Below are positions 45,368-53,600 of a DNA stretch of 64,000 bases, piece by piece. The notes beneath the pieces are model-generated. The model saw only the letters and a list, made by a program, of their open reading frames with translations. It was not told where the DNA came from and ran no database searches. Position 1 is the stretch's first letter. Each line of letters opens with the position of its first letter. Source of the DNA: Bacteroidota bacterium (GTDB taxonomy: Bacteria > Bacteroidota > Bacteroidia > Flavobacteriales > Flavobacteriaceae); contig JAEWCF010000041.1 in assembly GCA_023390775.1 (NCBI GenBank), positions 1 through 64,000 on the forward strand, read 5' to 3'. The translations under genes were made by a program, and so were the position numbers.

Positions 45368-46207
45368 ATGGCCGAATCTTACCTCGGATATCATTTCACC
45401 GTCGAACCGCGCGAACTTGGGTCTGAAATCCTGGTTGCGGAACTCGGGGAAAAACCCTTCGATTCTTTTGTGGAAAGCGAATTCGGGGTGACGGCATACA
45501 TCCGGAAGAAGGATTGGTCCGAAGATATCCTCGACGACCTCTATATCCTGAAATCACCGGAATTCACGATTTCGTACACAATCGAGGAAATTGCACAGGT
45601 CAATTGGAACGAGGAATGGGAAAAGCATTTCGAACCGATCGATGTCGACGGGCGATGCCATGTGCGGGCGCCTTTCCATCCGGCATCGGGATGCGAATAC
45701 GAGATTGTCATCGAACCCAAAATGAGTTTCGGGACAGGCCACCACGAGACGACGCACATGATGATCCAATTCCTGCTTCGGGAAGATCTCAGGGGCAAAA
45801 AGGTCCTGGACATGGGTTGCGGAACGGCAATTTTGGCCATCCTTGCCGAGATGCGCGGGGCATCGGCGGTAGACGCGATCGACATCGACAACTGGTGTTA
45901 TTTGAACTCAATCGAAAATGCCGAGCGCAATAAATGCAGCCGGATTTCAGTTTATGAAGGCGATGCGACCCTGCTGCACGGAAAACGCTACGAGGTGATC
46001 ATTGCCAATATCAACCGCAATATCCTTTTGGCCGACATTCCTGCCTATGTGGCCTGCCTTGAAAAGGGCGGAACGCTGCTCTTGAGCGGATTTTATGCCG
46101 ATGATATCGCTGCAATAGATTCCTGCTGCAGGTCACACGGGTTAATGCAGACCGAACAACTAAGCCGCAACCAATGGGTTGCCCTCAAGTACATAAACCA
46201 AAACTGA
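45368..46207 (+). CDS. prmA: Ribosomal protein L11 methyltransferase
   Basis: Trimethylates ribosomal protein L11 using S-adenosylmethionine. The 279-residue product has an N-terminal L11-binding domain and a C-terminal Rossmann methyltransferase: MSFGTGHHETTHMM (about 119-132), VLDMGCGTAILAILAEMRGA (AdoMet motif I) and VIIANINRNILL (catalytic NINR-type motif). Length is typical for the phylum. clpS follows after four bases. Confidence 0.95.
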   Translation: MAESYLGYHFTVEPRELGSEILVAELGEKPFDSFVESEFGVTAYIRKKDWSEDILDDLYILKSPEFTISYTIEEIAQVNWNEEWEKHFEPIDVDGRCHVRAPFHPASGCEYEIVIEPKMSFGTGHHETTHMMIQFLLREDLRGKKVLDMGCGTAILAILAEMRGASAVDAIDIDNWCYLNSIENAERNKCSRISVYEGDATLLHGKRYEVIIANINRNILLADIPAYVACLEKGGTLLLSGFYADDIAAIDSCCRSHGLMQTEQLSRNQWVALKYINQN

Positions 46208-46211
46208 CGCC

Positions 46212-46487
46212 ATGGGAATCAAGGAGAAAATACGCGAGCAACGGGCGACGGAGGAACAACTATCGCTCAATAACGAGATCATCATCTACAATGACGACGT
46301 GAATACCTTTGACCACGTCATCGACACGCTGGTGCGCGTGTGCAGCCATACCTTTGAACAGGCCGAACAATGTTCGCTGATCATTCACTACGTGGGGAAA
46401 TGCACCGTTAAGACCGGCCCGATGAAGGAACTCATTCCGCAATGCACGCAACTTCTCGAAGCTGGTTTGAGCGCGGAGATCGTCTGA
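46212..46487 (+). CDS. clpS: ATP-dependent Clp protease adaptor ClpS
   Basis: Delivers N-degron substrates to ClpAP/ClpCP. The 91 residues include EIIIYNDDVNTFDHVIDTLV, the ClpS core with the NDD motif that reads the N-terminal residue, and VRVCSHTFEQAEQ with IIHYVGKCTVKTG. Length and order match the family. It is co-transcribed with prmA. Confidence 0.95.
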   Translation: MGIKEKIREQRATEEQLSLNNEIIIYNDDVNTFDHVIDTLVRVCSHTFEQAEQCSLIIHYVGKCTVKTGPMKELIPQCTQLLEAGLSAEIV

Positions 46488-46490
46488 GGA

Positions 46491-46560
46491 GTCTTCAGTC
46501 GTCAGTCATCAGTCATCAGTATTCAGAAAAGCTATCAGCTATCGGCGGTCAGCAGTCAGT
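46491..46560. repeat. Word repeats of the AGTCATCAGTC family
   Basis: Degenerate tandem copies of AGTCATCAGTC/GCTATCAGCTATC occupy the first part of the 276-base spacer after clpS. The same family recurs at 57186-57208. Confidence 0.8.
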
Positions 46561-46610
46561 GGCGATTGAATTTTGCCCGGTTGATTGGTGGCCGTCATTA
46601 GTCGTTGGGC

Positions 46611-46735
46611 ATTCGCCACTTGGGGTTCAAGTCGTCCTTCGTCATTGGACGTTTCCATTCGTCATTGGACGTTTCCATTCGTCATTTGACATTCGACATT
46701 CGTCATTTGACATTGGTCATTCGTCATTCGACAAA
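46611..46735. repeat. Word repeats of the GTCATTCGACATT family
   Basis: Includes two exact tandem 20-bp copies of CGTCATTGGACGTTTCCATT (46639-46678) followed by GTCATTTGACATTCGACATT-like words. It matches the tract at 9054-9115. Open frames across it are repeat artefacts. Confidence 0.85.
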
Positions 46736-46760
46736 AAAAAGCCCTCTTTCGAGGGCTTTT
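46733..46760. terminator. Bidirectional terminator between clpS and the 46764 gene
   Basis: GCCCTC-TTTC-GAGGGC (46741-46756) is flanked by eight A on the left and TTTT on the right, so it can end transcription from both sides; it is strongest for the minus-strand gene. Confidence 0.85.
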
Positions 46761-46763
46761 GAT

Positions 46764-47219
46764 TTAGTTGGCAGGCGCCTTTTCAAAATAAATCGTCGTG
46801 ACGGTTTCAATTCCGCCCGTGTTATCGGTTTCTTCAAGGCGAAGCTCTGAATTGGTAAGCCTTGTAATTTCGTAAGTTCCGGCATAATTGGCGTCCCCGG
46901 TAATGGTTACCATATCGTCGGTCTTGGACCAGTTCGCGACGGTGCTCGCCGGTGATGCCTGGCATACATCGTCACCATCCCTAAAATAGGCAACGCGGTT
47001 CAGGACGCCGCCGTCGGCAAATTCCACGTAATCTTTGTTACAGCCCGGCTCGTTGCCTTCGTAGTTCTGTGTGATCGTGCTGTTTGACCCCACTTTCACG
47101 GTAGTCTTGATTGGGTTCCAGCGCGCCTGGATGTTTCCGTTGTTCGACGGACCGTCATCGTCGCTGCTGCAGGAGAAGATGGTTGCCGAAGCCAGCACCA
47201 TCAAAAATAATTTTTTCAT
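46764..47219 (-). CDS. Small lipocalin-like lipoprotein
   Basis: A 151-residue lipoprotein. MKKLFLMVLASATIFSCSSDDDG carries lipobox IFSC followed by the acidic +2 region common in Bacteroidota surface lipoproteins. The mature chain is short beta strands (ARWNPIKTTVKVGSNSTI, then DMVTITGDANYAGTYEITRL), resembling lipocalin-like family members. The ATG at 47217-47219 is chosen because it gives a clean signal; the longer frame is implausible. It has a full promoter. Confidence 0.8.
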   Translation of the reverse strand: MKKLFLMVLASATIFSCSSDDDGPSNNGNIQARWNPIKTTVKVGSNSTITQNYEGNEPGCNKDYVEFADGGVLNRVAYFRDGDDVCQASPASTVANWSKTDDMVTITGDANYAGTYEITRLTNSELRLEETDNTGGIETVTTIYFEKAPAN

Positions 47220-47240
47220 AAAACTTGATTTAGGTTTGAC

Positions 47241-47268
47241 CAAATTTAACGAAAATGGCTCCCGGCAA
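47241..47268 (-). promoter_or_regulatory. Promoter of the 46764 lipoprotein gene
   Basis: On the minus strand TTG (47266-47268) and TAAATTTG (47241-47248) are 17 bp apart, at the short end of the usual spacing. Confidence 0.55.
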
Positions 47269-47292
47269 ATTGAATTTATGAAATTTTTATGG

Positions 47293-47706
47293 TCAATGAG
47301 GCAGCTTGTCCTTGAGCATCCCATAGATAAATGTGCCCACCAACGCACCGGCCAATACGAAGACCATCGGAAGGAATCCGGCCCCTAAGAGTATGAATAT
47401 CGGACCCGGGCAGGCACCCGCGAGCGCCCAGCCCAATCCAAAAAACAACCCCCCGATCCAATACCTCGCATTTCCGGGTTCCTTATCGGCAATGGAAATC
47501 GGCTGGCCCGAAACATCCCTCACCTTGCCCTTCTTAAAGAGTTGCAATCCGATCAGGCCCGTGAGCACGGCCGTCATGATGATGCCGTACATGTGGAAGG
47601 ACTGAAAGTGGAACATTTCATAAATGCGGTACCAGGAAACAGCTTCGGATTTGGTCAGGACCACTCCGAAAAAGAAACCCACCAAAAGGAATTGTAAAGT
47701 TTTCAT
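47293..47706 (-). CDS. YeeE/YedE-family sulfur transporter subunit (DUF6691-like half)
   Basis: A 137-residue membrane protein with four helices. FFGLGWALAGACPGPIFILL contains the Gly-Ala-Cys-Pro-Gly motif of YeeE/YedE proteins, whose cysteines relay thiosulfate through the membrane. It is half the length of the classical single-chain protein and pairs with the gene three bases upstream. The pair likely imports or handles a reduced sulfur compound. Confidence 0.87.
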   Translation of the reverse strand: MKTLQFLLVGFFFGVVLTKSEAVSWYRIYEMFHFQSFHMYGIIMTAVLTGLIGLQLFKKGKVRDVSGQPISIADKEPGNARYWIGGLFFGLGWALAGACPGPIFILLGAGFLPMVFVLAGALVGTFIYGMLKDKLPH

Positions 47707-47709
47707 CGT

Positions 47710-48267
47710 CTAAAAAATGAGGGGAAGGATAAAATGGGCCATGATCAACCCTCCGATAAAGAAGCCGATTACCGCCTTGAGCGAAGGGAGTTGGAGATTG
47801 CTGAGCCCCGATATCGCATGGCCCGAGGTGCATCCACCCGCATACCGGCTTCCGAAACCGATGAGCACGCCGCCCATGACCAATATGAAGATCATCTTGG
47901 GATATTGGAAGGCCTCATTGCCAAACATGATTTCCGGCAGAAGTTTACCGTTTGGCGCGTCGATGCCCATCTGCTCGAGTTGCGCGACCGTTTGCGGATT
48001 CAGGGAAACGTTGTCCGGTGACGACATGAAGTTCGCCGCGACGAAACCGCCGACCATGGCCCCAAGGATAACGGCAAGGTTCCATCGCTGGGCACGCCAG
48101 TCAAAATCAAAGAATGGAACGATCTTTCCGGCTCCCGCCATTGAACAGAGCGACCGCAGGTTCGACGACATGCCGAAAACTTTCCCGAACCACACCAACA
48201 CAAGCATGACGCAGCCGATCAAAAAGCCCGAAATGTACCAGGGCCAGGTCTGATTCAAAATTTCCAT
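47710..48267 (-). CDS. YeeE/YedE-family sulfur transporter subunit (first half)
   Basis: A 185-residue membrane protein with about five helices. YAGGCTSGHAISGLSNLQLPS is the family signature with the conserved Cys. It begins MEILNQTWPWYISGFLIGC. With the downstream gene it reconstitutes the two pseudo-symmetric halves of TsuA-like transporters. A TACATTTG -7 element at 48333-48340 (minus) may drive the pair. No rhodanese or sulfur-oxidation gene is adjacent. Confidence 0.88.
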   Translation of the reverse strand: MEILNQTWPWYISGFLIGCVMLVLVWFGKVFGMSSNLRSLCSMAGAGKIVPFFDFDWRAQRWNLAVILGAMVGGFVAANFMSSPDNVSLNPQTVAQLEQMGIDAPNGKLLPEIMFGNEAFQYPKMIFILVMGGVLIGFGSRYAGGCTSGHAISGLSNLQLPSLKAVIGFFIGGLIMAHFILPLIF

Positions 48268-48381
48268 ATGTATACTACTTTGGGCAGAAGATGACCGTTA
48301 TGGCAACCGGCTTTTGACTTTTGCCTTATTTACAAATGTAGGAAAAATGCGCATGCCCTCGCGCGGCGTTCAATAAAGCCT

Positions 48382-48389
48382 TAAATTTG
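48382..48389 (+). promoter_or_regulatory. -7 element of the DUF4199-kdsA operon
   Basis: TAAATTTG matches TAnnTTTG, 18 bases before the ATG at 48408. No clear -33 box. Confidence 0.4.
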
Positions 48390-48407
48390 GATGGCAAAAG
48401 CGCGCGG

Positions 48408-48896
48408 ATGAGAAGATTTTCGATCGAATTTAAATGGGCGGCCATTTTCATGGCCATATCGTTGATGTGGACCTATCTCGAACGGTCGATGGGGCTGCAC
48501 GATTCGAATATTGAAAATCACGCGGTCTACTCCAATTTCTTCGGGATCTTCGCCCTGGCCGTTTATGCGATGTCCATCTTTGACAAAAAGCGGAATTATT
48601 ACCACGGACAAGTGGACTGGACCCGCGGGTTCCTTTCCGGGCTGACCCTGACGGTCATGATCGCGGTTCTCAGTCCGTTGACCCAGTTTGTTGCCCTGAA
48701 ATACATTTCGCCCGACTTCATAGCCAACATGAAGGCGCATTACCTCGCGCACAATCCTGCCGGGGCATCGGTAGCCGACAGTTTTTTCTCCTTCAGGGGC
48801 ATGCTTTTGCAGGGAATTTTCACCATCATGTCCATGGGTGTGGTGGCGTCGGCAATTATTGCGTGGTTTGCGCGTTCAAAAGAAATCGAATCATGA
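48408..48896 (+). CDS. DUF4199 family membrane protein
   Basis: A 162-residue protein with four membrane helices, matching DUF4199: FSIEFKWAAIFMAISLMWTY, NFFGIFALAVYAMSIF, WTRGFLSGLTLTVMIAVLSP and FTIMSMGVVASAIIAWF. Its function is unknown. I start at ATG 48408; the frame also allows TTG 48387, which overlaps the -7 element. Its stop overlaps the next ATG, and it leads a three-gene operon with kdsA. Confidence 0.85.
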   Translation: MRRFSIEFKWAAIFMAISLMWTYLERSMGLHDSNIENHAVYSNFFGIFALAVYAMSIFDKKRNYYHGQVDWTRGFLSGLTLTVMIAVLSPLTQFVALKYISPDFIANMKAHYLAHNPAGASVADSFFSFRGMLLQGIFTIMSMGVVASAIIAWFARSKEIES

Positions 48897-49339
48897 AAAC
48901 AATCCTGATTATCATCGCTTCAATTGCATTCGGGTCATGCGTCAGTACCAAGAGCACGCTTAAAAATGTGGATGAGAGCGCACCCGTGCCGCAAGTGCTC
49001 AACAATACGTTTGTCATTACCGAGCATTCCACCGACAGCCGATACGGTTACGATCCCGATTATCCCATCAACATGTTTTTTGCCAGCACACGTGACGAAA
49101 ACATCAACCAGCAACGATTTTTCAATGCACTTGCGGGCCCCGGAGGCGAAAAGATTTTCTTCACCAAACTGGAAAGTTGTTGCCCGTTCCCCACCAAGCG
49201 CAGTGAAACAGGCGTCGGCATCCTGGATGTGTACGAGGTTCGTTGGGTCGGGCAGAAAAAACCGGTACGGCTTTATTTAAATATTTATGAAAAAGGCAGG
49301 CTTATGGTTCCCATCGGGTTCACCCTGCGCAAAAATTAG
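48893..49339 (+). CDS. Putative lipoprotein upstream of kdsA
   Basis: A 148-residue protein with signal MKTILIIIASIAFGSCVSTK and lipobox FGSC. The mature part includes YPINMFFASTRDENINQQRF, KIFFTKLESCCPFPTKRS and VYEVRWVGQKKPVRLYLNIY. The Cys-Cys-Pro segment and flanking aromatic residues look conserved-like. I know homologues only as hypothetical, sometimes mislabelled after the adjacent kdsA. It overlaps the DUF4199 stop and precedes kdsA by three bases. Confidence 0.78.
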   Translation: MKTILIIIASIAFGSCVSTKSTLKNVDESAPVPQVLNNTFVITEHSTDSRYGYDPDYPINMFFASTRDENINQQRFFNALAGPGGEKIFFTKLESCCPFPTKRSETGVGILDVYEVRWVGQKKPVRLYLNIYEKGRLMVPIGFTLRKN

Positions 49340-49342
49340 ACG

Positions 49343-50164
49343 ATGAATATCAATAACATTCCCAACATCAAGAATACCCAAAGCGGAAACTTCTTCCTGC
49401 TGGCCGGACCCTGCGCGATCGAGGGCGAGGAAATGGCCCTGCGGATCGCCGAAACATTGGTTGCAATTACCGACAAATTGGAAATCCCCTTTGTCTTCAA
49501 GGGTTCATTCAAAAAAGCCAACCGATCACGGATCGACAGCTTCAGCGGGATTGGCGACGAAAAGGCGCTGAAGATCCTGGCGAAGGTGAAAAGCGAATTT
49601 GGCGTACCGGCCATTACCGACATCCATACAAACGAGGATGCCGCCATGGCTGCGGAATATGTGGACGTACTGCAAATCCCTGCGTTTTTGGTGAGGCAGA
49701 CAGATCTTGTCGTGGCCGCAGCCAATACCGGAAAGGTGGTCAATTTGAAAAAAGGGCAATTCATGAGTCCCGAAAGCATGAAACACGCCGTGCAGAAGGT
49801 CCTGGATTGTAATAACGAAGATGTCATGGTCACCGACCGCGGTACCATGTTTGGGTATCAGGACATGATCGTGGACTTCAGGGGCATCCCGACCATGCGC
49901 AATTTTGCGACGACGGTCCTGGACATTACGCACTCCCTGCAGCAGCCCAACCAGATGACGGGCGTTACAGGCGGCAGGCCGGACATGATCGAAACCATCG
50001 GCAGGGCCGGCATCGCTTCGGGCGTGGACGGCATCTTTATCGAAACGCACTTTGATCCTGCAAACGCCAAAAGCGACGGTGCAAATATGCTCGACCTTAA
50101 ATTATTTGAAGGGTTGATGACCCGGCTGGTGGCCATCAGGCAAACCATCAACCGTTTTAATTAA
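49343..50164 (+). CDS. kdsA: 3-deoxy-8-phosphooctulonate (KDO-8-P) synthase
   Basis: Condenses phosphoenolpyruvate and arabinose 5-phosphate, the first committed step to KDO for lipopolysaccharide. The 273-residue barrel has LLAGPCAIEGEEMALRIAE, VFKGSFKKANRSRIDSFSG, VTDRGTMFGYQDMIVDFRG and GGRPDMIETIGRAGIASGVD, then IETHFDPANAKSDG, all family hallmarks. It is the last gene of the DUF4199 operon. Confidence 0.97.
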   Translation: MNINNIPNIKNTQSGNFFLLAGPCAIEGEEMALRIAETLVAITDKLEIPFVFKGSFKKANRSRIDSFSGIGDEKALKILAKVKSEFGVPAITDIHTNEDAAMAAEYVDVLQIPAFLVRQTDLVVAAANTGKVVNLKKGQFMSPESMKHAVQKVLDCNNEDVMVTDRGTMFGYQDMIVDFRGIPTMRNFATTVLDITHSLQQPNQMTGVTGGRPDMIETIGRAGIASGVDGIFIETHFDPANAKSDGANMLDLKLFEGLMTRLVAIRQTINRFN

Positions 50165-50188
50165 TAAGACTTATCCTAAATTATGTAA

Positions 50189-50218
50189 TTGGTACGGTTA
50201 TTGGAAATCGTACTTTAG
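50189..50218 (+). promoter_or_regulatory. Probable promoter of the 50259 gene
   Basis: TTG (50189-50191) and TACTTTAG (50211-50218) are 19 bp apart; the -7 box has one mismatch to TAnnTTTG (A in place of the final T). Confidence 0.45.
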
Positions 50219-50258
50219 CTGTAAATAATTTCGGCTATAACCAAAAAATTAAAATATT

Positions 50259-50702
50259 ATGAAACGTATTATTTTATCCCTGTTGGCAATTGTTGGCTTT
50301 ACAGCTCTTTCACAGGCGCAAATCAAAGTCACGCCAAAGACCACGACCACCACGACGGTCAAGACAGAACCCAAGACCACCGTGGACTTCAACAAAAAGC
50401 GGATCATCAGGACCGAGGATAAAACCGTGGCGACCGAAACCCGCACCACCGTTCCGACCAGCAGCACCAAGACCAGCAGGACCGTGGATTTTGAAAACAA
50501 GCGGATCATCACCACCGGCGGAACCCGTACAAGCGGGCCGGTCATCGTAAGATCGGATGACGATCGCAAATACAAGTCATATAAAAAGAAAAACAAGAAG
50601 TGGAAAAGCAAGTTTGCCAACGGCCACGACAACAGGACCAAGTCAAAGCATCACAACAGCCGTGGGCATGACAACAGGTCCAAATCAAAACACCATAACT
50701 AA
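50259..50702 (+). CDS. Secreted Thr- and Lys-rich protein with internal repeats
   Basis: A 147-residue protein with signal MKRIILSLLAIVGFTALSQA. The mature chain is low complexity and strongly basic: a Thr-rich part with two copies of a TVDF-x2-KRII unit (TVDFNKKRIIRTEDKT and TVDFENKRIITTGGTRT), a Lys-rich linker, and two copies of a GHDNR(T/S)KSKHHN unit at the C-terminus. I do not recognise a family. A cationic periplasmic or surface protein binding an anionic polymer is possible but unsupported. It has its own promoter and terminator. Confidence 0.75.
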   Translation: MKRIILSLLAIVGFTALSQAQIKVTPKTTTTTTVKTEPKTTVDFNKKRIIRTEDKTVATETRTTVPTSSTKTSRTVDFENKRIITTGGTRTSGPVIVRSDDDRKYKSYKKKNKKWKSKFANGHDNRTKSKHHNSRGHDNRSKSKHHN

Positions 50703-50704
50703 TT

Positions 50705-50730
50705 AAAGTGCCTCCGGGCACTTTTTTTTT
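50705..50730 (+). terminator. Terminator of the 50259 gene
   Basis: AAGTGCC-TCC-GGGCACTT is followed by a run of nine T, directly after the stop codon. Confidence 0.9.
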
Positions 50731-52153
50731 ATTGCCCAACTCCGGACTTGTCAAAGCGGATGCCCTGCGAGCGCAGGATGCTTCCTGACTTCCACGCATA
50801 AACCGCCAGGTAAAGGAAACACGCGACCCCCACGATATAGCTGAACTTGATATTGGTCTCATCGGCGACCACACCCTGGAGCCAGCTCACGATGCCGCCG
50901 CCCATGATCATCATGATGAGGAAATTACTGCCCTGGTTGGTCTCGCGGCCCAACCCACTGATCGCAAGGGTAAAGATGCAGGGCCAAAGCGTACTGCAAA
51001 ACAACCCCACACTGATGAAGGCATAGACGCTCACCATGCCATCGGTAAGCATTCCGGTAATGAGCGCGGCGATTCCGCAAAGGGAAAAAATCAGCAACAT
51101 CCGGGCAGGATGGCCCTTGCTTGCGATGTCGGCAATGATAAGGACCAGGATCACCGCGGCATAAACGAGGAACCGATCGACATCGTGGCCCGCAATGGCA
51201 TTAACGCTAAGGAATACCGCAAAAGCCAGGTACGGGGCTATGAACTTCAGGATTTTTTCCAACCCTCCTTTAAGATTGAAGGCTTCGAGCGCACCTGTCC
51301 AGCGCCCGATCATCAAACTCGCCCAATAAAGCGATATGAACGGTGCGATTTCGCGGGTTTCAAAGCCGATGTATTTCTCCATGTAATCGGGAAGGTTGCT
51401 CGCGGTGGAGACCTCAACGCCGACATAGACGAAAATCGCGATCATGCCCAAAACCAGTTGCGGATAGTGCAGCGCCGAGCGCCCCGTATCGCTGACATCG
51501 GCAATGGGATGTTGAGGCGTATCGGGCAGTGCCGAAAATTTCAGCAGGATCGCCACCGCCATGAAGGCCGCGCCCAAAATCAGATAAGGGATCTTGACGC
51601 TTTCGATGCTGACGTCGGCCGTGGCAGCCGTCCCCGATCCGAAGATCGCATAACTCACGATGAGCGGCCCGATCGTCGTCCCGAAATTATTGATCCCGCC
51701 CGCCAGCGTAAGCCTCTGAGACCCCGTTGAAATGGGCCCCAGCGCAATCGCGAGCGGATTGGCCACCACCTGTTGCAGCGAGAATCCCAATCCCACGATG
51801 AAAAGGCCCGAGAGCATCAGCGGAAACGATTCATTGTTTGCGGCCGGATAGAACAGTAGGGTTCCCAGTGCCGAAATGGTAAGGCCAAGCGCAAGTCCGT
51901 TCTTGTAGCCGATCCGGTTGATGATATCGCGCCCCGACAAAAACGAAATGGCCATATAGATCAGCGAGCCCACGGTGTAGGCCACATAAAAGGCGACCGA
52001 AACAAGCTGGCTCTGTCCCTGGCTCAGGTCAAATTGCTTTTTAAAAACGGGAATCAAAATGTCATTGCTCGCGGCAACAAATCCCCAGAAAAAGAATACC
52101 GACACCAACGGGATGAACTGACCCCAGCGGGTCTGAAGCTGACCTGAACTCAT
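50729..52153 (-). CDS. Sugar MFS transporter (FucP/GluP-like)
   Basis: A 474-residue permease with 12 membrane helices, of the fucose/glucose-galactose H+ symporter group. Near the start, LVSVFFFWGFVAASNDILIP with an Asn-Asp pair is the FucP-type sugar-binding helix; GFSLQQVVANPLAIALGP is the family motif in helix 5. It probably takes up hexoses across the inner membrane. The ATG at 52151-52153 starts 16 codons inside the longest frame, whose extra residues are not typical. No regulator is adjacent. Confidence 0.9.
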   Translation of the reverse strand: MSSGQLQTRWGQFIPLVSVFFFWGFVAASNDILIPVFKKQFDLSQGQSQLVSVAFYVAYTVGSLIYMAISFLSGRDIINRIGYKNGLALGLTISALGTLLFYPAANNESFPLMLSGLFIVGLGFSLQQVVANPLAIALGPISTGSQRLTLAGGINNFGTTIGPLIVSYAIFGSGTAATADVSIESVKIPYLILGAAFMAVAILLKFSALPDTPQHPIADVSDTGRSALHYPQLVLGMIAIFVYVGVEVSTASNLPDYMEKYIGFETREIAPFISLYWASLMIGRWTGALEAFNLKGGLEKILKFIAPYLAFAVFLSVNAIAGHDVDRFLVYAAVILVLIIADIASKGHPARMLLIFSLCGIAALITGMLTDGMVSVYAFISVGLFCSTLWPCIFTLAISGLGRETNQGSNFLIMMIMGGGIVSWLQGVVADETNIKFSYIVGVACFLYLAVYAWKSGSILRSQGIRFDKSGVGQ

Positions 52154-52231
52154 ATCTAAAAATTTTCTACACGAATTTGGCGAAATATCGCTCGCCATAC
52201 CATCGGTGAAAAATTATTTACACACAAGTTA

Positions 52232-53437
52232 TCAACCCCGGCCGTCGGCGAATGCCTGCAGATAGGCGAAGCGCGGCGTGAGTTGGCCATTTGCCGTGAC
52301 CCGGGAACGTTCGAGGATTCCATCCCTGTCACCATTGAAAAAAGCGGGAATCACGTGTTCCAGGAACATTTCGCCGAAACCTTCGCTGGCATCGCGCGGC
52401 AGTTCGCAAGGCAAATTGTCTACCGCCATGACCACAACGGCAGCAGGATGGAACATATCCACCTCGCGGTTTTCGGACGGCAGGTATCCGTAGAAAGGCT
52501 CTGCAATGGTCGAGGGGCGGATCGTACACGCGATGGGACCGCCGATGTCACAGGAAATATCGGCGACGACGCGAATGTTGTTGCTGGGCGATGCGAGCAT
52601 TTCCCGGGTCAGGATCTCGGGGGCATCGGTCGCGCAAAAATGTCCCGCAATGAACATGTCGGCCACCTCGGTAAAACGGCCAAAGTCGGATTCGTAGAGC
52701 GATGGATTGTCATAAAAATCCTGCTTGACGCCAAGGTTTCCATCGATTCGTCGGTTGTAATCCATGACATCGATCTGGCAATAGACCGGGTCGCTGTATT
52801 TTTTGCTCAAAAAATCATCGGTACCGACGCGCTTGATGCGCATCGCGTCGAGCATTTCACGCGCGCCGACGGCCACCTTGCCTTTACCCGTAAGCACGAT
52901 CTTGATATTGGGAAGCGGGATGCGCCTGAGTTTGGCAATCAAGGCGTCCTGGTCCGGAAGCGTTTCGGCCTTTGGCAGATCGAACAGTTCATACTTGACC
53001 CCGAAGGCCCTGAAGCCGTTGTAGGCGCCCACGATGCCTGCGTACCTTCCAAAACCGATCAACCGTTTATGGTTGGCATCCACAATGGTCTCATGGTCAT
53101 AAAGATCGATGTTCTTGTCGAGAATCGCGCGTAGCAATTTTTGGTTGTGCGGCTGTTTCTTAATCGTATGCGAGAAAAAAAAGTATTTTTTGTTGGGGAT
53201 CAGCGCATCGAGCGGAACCTCCTTCACCCCAAACAGGACGTCACACCCGGAAAGGTCGTCCACGACCGGGAAACCCGCATCGGCATATTCCGAATCGGGA
53301 AAAATCCGGATATCCGACCGCTCCACTAAAATTTCAGCCTGCGGGTAGCGCGAGACTAATTTCCGGAGGGCTTGTGGTGAGAAGACGACCCTGCGGTCTG
53401 GCGGGCTTTTGCGTTCGCGGATGATGCCGAATTTCAT
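52232..53437 (-). CDS. Saccharopine/alanine dehydrogenase-like NAD(P) oxidoreductase
   Basis: A 401-residue enzyme of the AlaDH/PNT superfamily. The N-terminal domain begins KFGIIRERKSPPDRRVVFSP, with the RERKxPPDRR motif seen in lysine-forming saccharopine dehydrogenases and alanine dehydrogenases. VLTGKGKVAVGAREML (about 178-193) is the dinucleotide loop and VVADISCDIGGPIACTIRPS the substrate-site segment. I infer an amino-acid dehydrogenase or saccharopine-type lyase; the exact substrate is uncertain. The start is ATG 53435-53437, just downstream of a full promoter. Confidence 0.78.
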   Translation of the reverse strand: MKFGIIRERKSPPDRRVVFSPQALRKLVSRYPQAEILVERSDIRIFPDSEYADAGFPVVDDLSGCDVLFGVKEVPLDALIPNKKYFFFSHTIKKQPHNQKLLRAILDKNIDLYDHETIVDANHKRLIGFGRYAGIVGAYNGFRAFGVKYELFDLPKAETLPDQDALIAKLRRIPLPNIKIVLTGKGKVAVGAREMLDAMRIKRVGTDDFLSKKYSDPVYCQIDVMDYNRRIDGNLGVKQDFYDNPSLYESDFGRFTEVADMFIAGHFCATDAPEILTREMLASPSNNIRVVADISCDIGGPIACTIRPSTIAEPFYGYLPSENREVDMFHPAAVVVMAVDNLPCELPRDASEGFGEMFLEHVIPAFFNGDRDGILERSRVTANGQLTPRFAYLQAFADGRG

Positions 53438-53452
53438 GTTGGGTATTTCCTG

Positions 53453-53483
53453 CAAAAGTAGCCTTTAACGCGGGTTCATGCAA
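53453..53483 (-). promoter_or_regulatory. Promoter of the 52232 dehydrogenase gene
   Basis: On the minus strand TTG (53481-53483) and TACTTTTG (53453-53460) are 20 bp apart, about 15 bases before the start. Confidence 0.65.
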
Positions 53484-53581
53484 ACGGGATTCGGTTCGCC
53501 GGAATTGAAGTTTTGCACAGGTGTTGAAAAATTTTGGGTACAGATTAACATCGATTGGGAGAGGCCGCAAACCCGATTATC

Positions 53582-53589
53582 TATATTTG
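53582..53589 (+). promoter_or_regulatory. -7 element of the serine hydrolase gene
   Basis: TATATTTG matches TAnnTTTG and ends 11 bases before the ATG. A TTG at 53555-53557 is 24 bp away, slightly too far. Confidence 0.45.
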
Positions 53590-53600
53590 CGAACAAGCCT

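Noticed and set aside
46442..46762. Open frame of 106 codons after clpS
   Set aside because: It starts inside clpS and reads through the AGTCATCAGTC and GTCATTCGACATT words; the repetitive peptide is an artefact.
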